From assembly GCA_902518075.1 (NCBI GenBank), contig CABYEX010000034.1, positions 1-13,830 on the forward strand: DNA of 13,830 bases, in the 5' to 3' direction. The translations under genes and the position numbers were made by a program. Shown one piece after another: positions 7,081 through 13,830 of this stretch. The number at the start of each line of letters is the position of its first letter. Position 1 is the first letter of the stretch. The notes below the pieces were generated by a model. The model did no database searches, was not told where the DNA came from, and worked only from the letters and a program-made list of their open reading frames with translations. The DNA is from Halieaceae bacterium. Lineage in GTDB: Bacteria > Pseudomonadota > Gammaproteobacteria > Pseudomonadales > Halieaceae.

Positions 7081-7836
7081 TCAGGCTGGGTTGTCGATAT
7101 CGATGAACTCGTGGCTCAATCCCAGCGCCTCGGCTGCGAGTGAGCCAACCGCCTGCACGCCGTAGCGCTCAGTCGCGTGGTGACCCGCACCGATAAAAGC
7201 AATACCGCGCTCCAGGGCCACATGCGCGGTCTGCTCCGAGACCTCTCCCGTCACATACACATCAGCGCCCACATCAGCGGCGAGGTCGATATAGCCTTGA
7301 CCGGCCCCTGTGCACCATGCCACTGATTTCACGTCTCCCTCTCCAATCACGAGTGGCGAGCGATCCAACGCAACGCTGAGTCGGTCCGCGAGTCCCTGAA
7401 CAGTGACCGACGCCTCGAGCTGACCTCGGAAGACCGGCGTGCCCGGATCTTCCGGGTCGAGCGCTTCGGGGGCTTCAATGCCCATCAGCCGGCCGAGCTC
7501 TGCGTTATTGCCGTGCAGCGGATGACAATCCAGCGGCATATGGTAGGCAAACAAATTAATTTCAGCCTTTATCAGCGCGCGCACTCGCGCCGCTTTCATA
7601 CCCGTAATACAAGGCGGCTCCGACCGCCAAAAATAGCCATGGTGGACCAGGATAGCGTCAGCCCCACGATCGCGCGCCGCCTCGATCAGCGCCTGACTGG
7701 CTGTCACGCCAGTCACCAGGTGTCGCACGTCAATTTTCCCTTCGATCTGCAACCCATTTGGGCAATAGTCTTTGAAGCGCTGAGGCGTCAGTAAATCGTC
7801 AAAAAATGCGTTCAGTTGTTGCCTAGTGCAGCCCAT
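7081..7836 (-). CDS. Nif3/YbgI-family dinuclear metal-centre protein
   Basis: The 251-residue protein belongs to the NIF3 (DUF34) family of toroidal hexamers with a two-metal site. It is sometimes labelled GTP cyclohydrolase 1 type 2, although the true reaction is not settled. It matches E. coli YbgI end to end: YCPNGLQIEGK (24-34), VTGVTASQALIEA (41-53), VHHGYFW (64-70), YHMPLDCHP (98-106), GNNAELG, VAWCTGAGQGYID (172-184), TGEVSEQT (196-203) and GAGHHATERYG (217-226). The metal ligands expected from YbgI are all present: His65, His66, Asp103, His219 and Glu223. It starts at ATG 7836 without a strong Shine-Dalgarno sequence, 77 nt from the divergent degS start, and ends 5 nt from the zapG stop. 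I recall a similar gene beside algW in Pseudomonas. Confidence 0.93.
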   Translation of the reverse strand: MGCTRQQLNAFFDDLLTPQRFKDYCPNGLQIEGKIDVRHLVTGVTASQALIEAARDRGADAILVHHGYFWRSEPPCITGMKAARVRALIKAEINLFAYHMPLDCHPLHGNNAELGRLMGIEAPEALDPEDPGTPVFRGQLEASVTVQGLADRLSVALDRSPLVIGEGDVKSVAWCTGAGQGYIDLAADVGADVYVTGEVSEQTAHVALERGIAFIGAGHHATERYGVQAVGSLAAEALGLSHEFIDIDNPA

Positions 7837-7913
7837 AGTCGATCCAAGCCAATGATCTCTTTGGGGAGAATAACCAGCGCACGATCATTTACAATGCCCC
7901 CGAGGAGATCGAT
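7837..7913. promoter_or_regulatory. Divergent promoter region between the nif3-like gene and degS
   Basis: This 77-nt gap must serve both genes. On the plus strand TACAAT (7890-7895) is a good -10 box for degS, but no matching -35 box is visible, and the leader would be about 12 nt. On the minus strand TTGTAA, 16 nt and TATTCT is a weak candidate for the other gene, and it overlaps the degS -10 box. Confidence 0.3.
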
Positions 7914-9014
7914 GTGAAACATGAACTGACCGCCTTTATATGGCCGGCACTCGTCGGCGTCCTTGCTGCGGCACTAATTCTCGATAAATGGGTGCTGGAG
8001 ACACAGGAAACAGGGAACGCACGAGTCAACGGCGGGTACCGCGATGCCGTGGCACTGGCGACCCCTTCGGTGGTCAACATCTACACCGCTAAATTGGTTG
8101 ATGCGCGCACTGATCCCCGCCTGAACTCACCGCTACAACGTCGATTGTTTTCCAACCGCGGCAGGCGCCAGCGTATCGAGCGCTCGCTGGGCTCTGGCGT
8201 GATTCTCAGTGCTGCGGGACATATTGTGACCAACAACCACGTGATCGCAGGCGCTGATGCGATTCAGATACTGCTTGCGGACGGCCGTTCTGCCAGTGCC
8301 TCGGTAGTGGGCAGTGACCCCGAGACCGATCTCGCCATTTTGCTTATCGACCTGCCGGAGCTGACACCGATAGCACTGGCAGATGCCGAGGATATCGCCG
8401 TGGGTGACGTAGTGTTGGCCATCGGCAACCCTTACGGCTTTGGTCACTCTGTATCACAGGGCATCGTCTCGGGAGTGGGCCGCTTCGGTTTACAGTTGTC
8501 GACCTACGAGGGCTACATTCAGACCGATGCCACCATCCATCTGGGTAGCTCAGGCGGTGCCCTGATTGATCATCAAGGTCGTTTGGTGGGCATCAATACC
8601 CTCATCTATACCGCGGGCGCGGAACGCAATGGGGAAACCCCGGGAATTGGAATTAATCTCGCGACCCCCAGCACATTGGCTGCCGCGGTCCTGGATGACA
8701 TCGTCAAGTATGGCCATGTCATTCGCGGCTGGCTGGGCGTCAGCGTGGAAGTGCTGCTCAGCGAACAGCAGGTCGGGGGGCCAGCGCAACAACTGATCGT
8801 GACGGATCTCGCTCCCGGGGGACCTGCGCAGCGCGCTGGCATCCAGCTCAATGACATCATTGTCGCCATGGATGGAGAACCCGTCGTGGACGGCCGGGCG
8901 GCGATGCTACAGATTGCTCAATTGCGACCGGGCCATCTCCTGAGGGTCAATTTGGATCGCGAGGGTGTGCCGATCGAATTGGAGGCCGTTGTCGGCACCC
9001 GGGGCAACAGCTGA
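7914..9014 (+). CDS. degS: DegS/AlgW, site-1 serine protease of the envelope stress response
   Basis: DegS-type proteases sit in the inner membrane facing the periplasm. When their PDZ domain binds misfolded porin ends they cut the anti-sigma factor RseA/MucA-type protein and release sigma-E. The 366-residue product has one N-terminal membrane anchor (about 8-28), a trypsin-like domain with the triad His109 (TNNHVI), Asp139 (ETDLAIL) and Ser213 (GSSGGAL), and a single PDZ domain (about 270-360, beginning RGWLGVSVEV). One anchor and one PDZ separate it from the two-PDZ DegP/DegQ. The usual INxGNSGG serine loop reads IHLGSSGG here. The GTG start at 7914 has GAGGAG 6 nt upstream. The stop is 1 nt from the hisD stop on the other strand. 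In E. coli degS lies near zapG and zapE too. Confidence 0.94.
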   Translation: MKHELTAFIWPALVGVLAAALILDKWVLETQETGNARVNGGYRDAVALATPSVVNIYTAKLVDARTDPRLNSPLQRRLFSNRGRRQRIERSLGSGVILSAAGHIVTNNHVIAGADAIQILLADGRSASASVVGSDPETDLAILLIDLPELTPIALADAEDIAVGDVVLAIGNPYGFGHSVSQGIVSGVGRFGLQLSTYEGYIQTDATIHLGSSGGALIDHQGRLVGINTLIYTAGAERNGETPGIGINLATPSTLAAAVLDDIVKYGHVIRGWLGVSVEVLLSEQQVGGPAQQLIVTDLAPGGPAQRAGIQLNDIIVAMDGEPVVDGRAAMLQIAQLRPGHLLRVNLDREGVPIELEAVVGTRGNS

Positions 9015-9015
9015 C

Positions 9016-10332
9016 TCAATCAGCGCCGCGCATACGCTTTTGGGCACTCAGACCGTGGGCCTCAAGCGCCTCGGCATCAGCCAGCACCGCCGCGACTTCG
9101 CCCAAGGTGTGTGCGCCCTGCTCGGAGACCTTGATCACACTGCTCCTGCGCTGAAAGTCATAGACACCCAATGGCGAGGCAAATCGCGCGGAACCTGCGG
9201 TCGGTAACACGTGGTTGGGGCCAGCACAGTAATCACCGAGCGCTTCTGAAGACATCGCCCCCATAAAGATCGCGCCCGCCGCGCGGATATCGCCGACCAC
9301 ACGGTCCGGGTCTGCCAACGCCAGCTCGAGGTGTTCGGGTGCCATACGATTGCTGAGGGCCACTGCCGACTCGATATCCGGCACCCTGATCAGTGCGCCG
9401 CGATTATGGAGCGCCGCAGTCACGATATCGCGCCGCGACAACGACGGTAGCAGCCGCGCAATACAGGCCGCCACCTCATCCAAATATACATTGTTGGGCG
9501 AGATCAGAATCGCTTGAGCATATTCGTCGTGCTCTGCCTGGGCGAACAAGTCCATGGCGACCCACTCGGGGTCAACCGACCCGTCCGCGAGGATCAAAAT
9601 TTCAGAGGGGCCGGCGACCATATCGATGCCCACACGGCCGAAAACCTGTCGCTTTGCTTCCGCGACGAAGCGGTTCCCGGGACCGACAATTTTGTCCACT
9701 CTGGGAACGGTGGCCGTGCCATAGGCAAGCGCTGCGACAGCTTGCGCGCCGCCCACGGTGTACACCTCGTCAACACCCGCCAGCGCCGCGGCTGCCAGGA
9801 CCGTGGGGTTGATTTCCTCACCGGGCGCGGGTGCGACCATGACGACGCGCTCTACACCGGCGACTTTCGCAGGAATCGCGTTCATCAACACCGAAGACGG
9901 ATAGCTCGCCCGACCGCCGGGCACATAAACACCCACACAATCTAGCGCCGAGACTCGCTGGCCCAGCAGGTTGCCTTCTTCGTCCTCGTATTGCCAACTC
10001 TCGGCACGCTGACGTTCGTGGAACCCCCTAATACGCGCCGCCGCCCGCGTGAGCGCCGATGACACCTCAGGGCTCAAATCAGAGAAAGCCTGCTCGATGG
10101 CATCCACGCTTACACGGAGCGCCTGAGCATCCTCTACGGCTCGCCGATCCAGTTCGTTGGTGTATCTGACCAGCGCGGCATCGCCCTCGTGCGCTACAGT
10201 TGCCAAAATCTGCGTCACGGTCTGCGCAAGGTCCGCATCGGCCTCTGCCGGGCTGATCAGCAAGCGGCCAAAGGCGGCCTCAAAGTCAGGCTCAGACATA
10301 TCCAATCGGCTGATGGGATGCTTTGCCGTCAT
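9016..10332 (-). CDS. hisD: Histidinol dehydrogenase
   Basis: HisD performs the last two steps of histidine synthesis, oxidising L-histidinol to L-histidine with two NAD+. The 438-residue protein carries the family signature around [14 protein letters not shown] (237-250), the zinc ligands Gln265 and His268 (FAQAEHDE), Asp367 ([13 protein letters not shown]) and His426 (EAHGLSA), and the catalytic pair Glu333-His334 (APEHLEL). All key residues are intact. Its ATG overlaps the hisG stop by 4 nt (ATGA), implying translational coupling at the end of the mlaC-ibaG-murA-hisG-hisD operon. hisC, which I recall as the next gene in Pseudomonas, is absent; convergent degS ends 1 nt away instead. Confidence 0.98.
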   Translation of the reverse strand: MTAKHPISRLDMSEPDFEAAFGRLLISPAEADADLAQTVTQILATVAHEGDAALVRYTNELDRRAVEDAQALRVSVDAIEQAFSDLSPEVSSALTRAAARIRGFHERQRAESWQYEDEEGNLLGQRVSALDCVGVYVPGGRASYPSSVLMNAIPAKVAGVERVVMVAPAPGEEINPTVLAAAALAGVDEVYTVGGAQAVAALAYGTATVPRVDKIVGPGNRFVAEAKRQVFGRVGIDMVAGPSEILILADGSVDPEWVAMDLFAQAEHDEYAQAILISPNNVYLDEVAACIARLLPSLSRRDIVTAALHNRGALIRVPDIESAVALSNRMAPEHLELALADPDRVVGDIRAAGAIFMGAMSSEALGDYCAGPNHVLPTAGSARFASPLGVYDFQRRSSVIKVSEQGAHTLGEVAAVLADAEALEAHGLSAQKRMRGAD

Positions 10333-10985
10333 TGACCTGCCATTTTCACTGCAGCGCTCAGCGCTTCGACCAGCGTCTGGACAGACGCATGCCGGGTGCG
10401 CATTGATGCCTTGTTCACGATCAGTCGCGAGGAGATATCCGCAATCAATTCCCGCGGCGCCATGCCGTTCTCTGCCAGCGTTTTGCCGGTATCTACAATG
10501 TCGACGATTTCATCTGCCAAACCCATCAGCGGCGCCAGTTCCATGGAGCCGTAGAGCTTGATGAGATCGGCGTGCAGGCCCTTACGCGCATAGTGCGCTC
10601 GGGCCACGTTCATGAATTTAGTCGCCACCCTCACCCGGCGACGTCCGCTATTGTCGGTCGGGTCAGAGGCGGGCCCGGCTGTCATGAGTCGGCATCGCGC
10701 GATTCCCAAATCCAGCGGCTCGTAGATGCCCTCGCTCCCGAACTCCAGCAACATATCTTTTCCCACGATCCCAACATCTGCGGCACCGTGTCGGACATAC
10801 GTGGGCACGTCAGATCCCCGCAGGATCACCAGACTGATCTTGGGTACGGTGGTCGCAACGACCAGCTTGCGGCTGCTGTCGAGATCCTTCTGTGGAGCGA
10901 TGCCGACCTCTGCCAGTAACGGCAGGGTTTCCCTCAATATCCGCCCCTTGGTCAGCGCAATCGTTAATGTGTGTTCAAGTTGCAT
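10329..10985 (-). CDS. hisG: ATP phosphoribosyltransferase, short catalytic form
   Basis: HisG condenses ATP with PRPP, the committed first step of histidine synthesis. The 218-residue product has [18 protein letters not shown] at its start (residues 7-24), [20 protein letters not shown] in the middle, and the PRPP-binding region [16 protein letters not shown] (about 160-175). It ends without the C-terminal regulatory domain of long HisG (about 300 residues in E. coli), so it is the short form that works with the regulatory subunit HisZ; hisZ is not in this window. I chose ATG 10985 because the longer open frame back to 11129 would overlap murA and add non-family sequence. No Shine-Dalgarno sequence is visible; the gene starts 19 nt after murA, so coupling is likely. 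Overlaps hisD by 4 nt. Confidence 0.96.
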   Translation of the reverse strand: MQLEHTLTIALTKGRILRETLPLLAEVGIAPQKDLDSSRKLVVATTVPKISLVILRGSDVPTYVRHGAADVGIVGKDMLLEFGSEGIYEPLDLGIARCRLMTAGPASDPTDNSGRRRVRVATKFMNVARAHYARKGLHADLIKLYGSMELAPLMGLADEIVDIVDTGKTLAENGMAPRELIADISSRLIVNKASMRTRHASVQTLVEALSAAVKMAGQ

Positions 10986-11004
10986 AAAAGTGTTATTCAA
11001 ACCC

Positions 11005-12279
<1,275 letters not shown>

Positions 12280-12498
12280 TCAGGGGGTTTGCGCACTGAT
12301 ATTGACCGCATGCAGGGTGCCATCTGCAATGAGCCCCGACAGCGGCGCATAAACGCGCTGCTGGCGCGCGACCGGCCTCAGGCCCTCAAACTCGGCGCTA
12401 ATCACCGTGATGTCCACATGCCCTCCCCCAAGCGCTACGGACACCTGTGCGCCCGGAAAGGCCTCGGATAACAACTGGGTCAACTCTGATTCAGTCAC
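12280..12498 (-). CDS. ibaG: IbaG, BolA-family protein
   Basis: IbaG (YrbA) is a small BolA-type protein linked to acid stress and, with monothiol glutaredoxin, to 2Fe-2S handling. The 72-residue product keeps the BolA core: VSVALGGGHVDITVIS (19-34), VARQQRVYAPL (43-53) and the conserved LHAVNI motif with His63. It stops at SAQTP, about a dozen residues short of E. coli IbaG, so the last helix is reduced. The start is GTG at 12498 with GGAGG 9 nt upstream, and it overlaps the end of mlaC by 8 nt. ibaG-murA adjacency is usual in Gammaproteobacteria; mlaB, which normally lies between mlaC and ibaG, is missing. Confidence 0.92.
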   Translation of the reverse strand: MTESELTQLLSEAFPGAQVSVALGGGHVDITVISAEFEGLRPVARQQRVYAPLSGLIADGTLHAVNISAQTP

Positions 12499-13186
12499 CG
12501 GTCAATTCCTCCGCCTGTTCGACCACTGCCTCATTCCACTGAGCGATCACGCTATCGAGGTCGTCATCGGCGTCTCTGGCCAGCGCACTGAACTGATTGC
12601 GATAGATCTTACCGAGGTTAATGTTCTCGATAATGAGATTACGCAGACGCCAAACGCCATTTTTGTACTGACCCATCTGGTAGCGGATGGTGTACACGCG
12701 CTCCGCCTCGCCGTACACCAGCTGGGTCACGGAAGCGCGGCGTGCGCTTTGCGGTGAGGCTTCGATGCCCTGCACCTCCATTCTGGCGCCGCCAAACGCG
12801 AGCAATCCCTTGGCATAGCTTCTGATCAGGCCTTCTCTCAAGGTCGTTGCAAAGTCGTCTCTCTGGCGCTTAAGGTTGGCCCTGTCGGCTTGATCCATGG
12901 AACGACCCCGGCTGTAGTACTCCCCCATCACGGCGGTGGCAAAACCTCGCCAGTCCACCAGCTCGGCGAGCGCGTCGTCGATCTCGCGGTAGTAGCGGTC
13001 GGGATCCTCGTCAAAATACGTATTGGCTTCTGCGACCACCGTCATCACCTGAGCCGTGAAATCACTGATGACTTCAGCAGGTCCCCGCTGACCCGCAGAG
13101 GCTTGCTCGGCACGGACTGGGCCACCGTGGATAACCGCCAAACACAGCGCGATATGAGCCACCAGACACATTAATCGGTTTAACAC
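12491..13186 (-). CDS. mlaC: MlaC, periplasmic phospholipid-transport protein
   Basis: MlaC (Ttg2D) is a soluble periplasmic carrier that shuttles phospholipids between the outer-membrane MlaA-porin complex and the inner-membrane MlaFEDB transporter, keeping the outer leaflet asymmetric. The 231-residue protein begins with a signal peptide (about 1-26, ending GGPVRA before EQAS). The mature part follows the family: a helical N-terminal half (VISDFTAQVM, YYREIDDALAELVDWRGFAT), TTLREGLIRSYAKGLLAF, and a C-terminal half ending in NGVWRLRNLIIENINLGKIY then RNQF, the most characteristic MlaC motif. The start is GTG at 13186, with GAAGGGAG 6 nt upstream; the ATG at 13171 has no Shine-Dalgarno sequence and shortens the signal peptide. 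It overlaps ibaG by 8 nt. Unusually, mlaD, mlaE and mlaF do not precede it and mlaB does not follow. Confidence 0.95.
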   Translation of the reverse strand: MLNRLMCLVAHIALCLAVIHGGPVRAEQASAGQRGPAEVISDFTAQVMTVVAEANTYFDEDPDRYYREIDDALAELVDWRGFATAVMGEYYSRGRSMDQADRANLKRQRDDFATTLREGLIRSYAKGLLAFGGARMEVQGIEASPQSARRASVTQLVYGEAERVYTIRYQMGQYKNGVWRLRNLIIENINLGKIYRNQFSALARDADDDLDSVIAQWNEAVVEQAEELTGD

Positions 13187-13390
13187 AGCAAACTCCCTTC
13201 AACCCCCAAAACCACCCATTCTGTCCGCCACAAGCGAATACCTGCCAACATCAGAATTGAGTGGGTTAGACTGTCTGAGCGAAGTGATAATCGTCTCTCT
13301 TCTCAATTACAGCAGGCCTTTGCACGCAATGATACCCGATCGTCGCTCGGCCCACTTGCCCACCAAACGGACAGAATAGGAAAGCATATC

Positions 13391-13830
13391 GTGTTGTGGT
13401 ACTCGACAGTGATTGCGGTGGGTTTGGTGGCGCTCGTCTGGAGCGCGGATCGCCTCGTGGATGGCGCCTCCGCCATCGCAAGGCGGGCGGGTCTGACACC
13501 CATGCTCATTGGCCTGACGATCGTCTCGGTCGGGACCTCCGCACCCGAGATCCTGATTTCCATCATGTCTGCGCTGGCAGACTCGGGTGAACTCGCCGTG
13601 GGCAATGCGTTGGGATCCAACATCGCCAACGTGGGGCTGGTATTGGGTGTCACCCTCTTGTTCAGCAGTATTACGCTGGGACGAGACACAACCTGGATCG
13701 ATCTACCTCTGCTGATGTTGGTCGTCCTCGTCACATGGTTCTTGCTGTATGACCTCGAGCTTTCGCGATCAGACAGCTTCGTCCTGCTTGGCATGCTAGC
13801 GCTCTTCTTTGTTCGTGTGGCCCAGCATGC
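13391..13830 (+). CDS. yrbG: YrbG-like calcium/sodium exchanger of the CaCA family (partial, C-terminus outside window)
   Basis: The frame encodes the first half of an inner-membrane cation exchanger. After WSADRLVDGASAIARRAG (residues 17-34) comes the first alpha repeat, GLTIVSVGTSAPEILISIMS (41-60), and then GNALGSNIANVGLVLGV. GTSAPE and GSNIAN carry the ion-binding Glu and Asn of this family, and LYDLELSRSD matches the LYDGQLSRSD of E. coli YrbG. About 146 codons are visible; the second alpha repeat lies beyond the window. The start is taken as GTG at 13391 because AGGAA lies about 8 nt upstream and the protein then begins at the first membrane helix; TTG at 13394 is a close alternative. 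It is divergent from mlaC across 204 nt that contain no recognisable gene. The transported ion is inferred from the family only. Confidence 0.93.
   Translation, partial: MLWYSTVIAVGLVALVWSADRLVDGASAIARRAGLTPMLIGLTIVSVGTSAPEILISIMSALADSGELAVGNALGSNIANVGLVLGVTLLFSSITLGRDTTWIDLPLLMLVVLVTWFLLYDLELSRSDSFVLLGMLALFFVRVAQH

Noticed and set aside
13187..13390. Possible mlaD remnant between mlaC and yrbG
   Set aside because: No frame in this gap reads as an MCE domain or MlaD tail. The sequence looks like an ordinary divergent promoter region, with a GATAAT box near 13286 but no matching -35 box.
13303..13794. A 163-codon minus-strand open frame opposite yrbG
   Set aside because: The plus strand carries the clear CaCA motifs GTSAPE and GSNIAN in this stretch. 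The antisense translation is low-complexity Ser/Thr/Arg and resembles nothing.

Overview
The window looks like ordinary chromosome from a Gammaproteobacterium. The gene order sspB-sspA-pet-rpsI-rplM-zapE/zapG-(nif3)-degS-his-murA-ibaG-mlaC-yrbG is the one I associate with Pseudomonas and its relatives, with recognisable parts also in E. coli. Protein details (PVWY-type cytochrome b with the longer helix-D haem spacing, short HisG, AlgW/DegS-like protease) fit a marine or Pseudomonas-related lineage such as Cellvibrionales/Halieaceae. That placement is inference from memory of the families and was not tested by a search. I see no phage, insertion sequence, CRISPR array, tRNA or rRNA.

Layout, left to right. 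Positions 1-983 (minus) hold sspA and the first part of sspB, the ClpXP adaptor, cut by the window edge. Positions 1070-3690 (minus) encode the cytochrome bc1 complex as two genes: petA (Rieske protein) and one long frame fusing cytochrome b to cytochrome c1. Positions 3870-4223 (minus) hold a small SMR-family membrane protein that lacks the family's essential membrane glutamate. A textbook intrinsic terminator (4315-4340) ends the rplM-rpsI operon (4363-5194, minus), which has a candidate promoter at 5231-5259. Next comes zapE (minus), with zapG divergent from it (plus). A Nif3/YbgI-type metal protein (minus) converges on zapG and diverges from degS (plus). degS then runs tail to tail, with a 1-nt gap, into the minus-strand operon mlaC-ibaG-murA-hisG-hisD. 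At the right edge yrbG, a CaCA-type exchanger, begins on the plus strand and is cut by the window end.

The genes fall into functional groups: respiration (petA, petBC), translation (rplM, rpsI), regulated proteolysis and envelope stress (sspA/sspB, degS), cell division and envelope (zapE, zapG, murA, mlaC), histidine synthesis (hisG, hisD) and iron-sulfur or acid-stress handling (ibaG).

I found no wholly new multi-gene system. The points most worth checking are: the cytochrome b/c1 fusion with an internal export signal; an mla locus reduced to mlaC, with mlaF, mlaE, mlaD and mlaB missing from their usual places; the SMR protein with alanine in place of the essential glutamate; heavy use of GTG and TTG starts, including sspB, which has no ATG or GTG option; and two convergent gene pairs with almost no gap.
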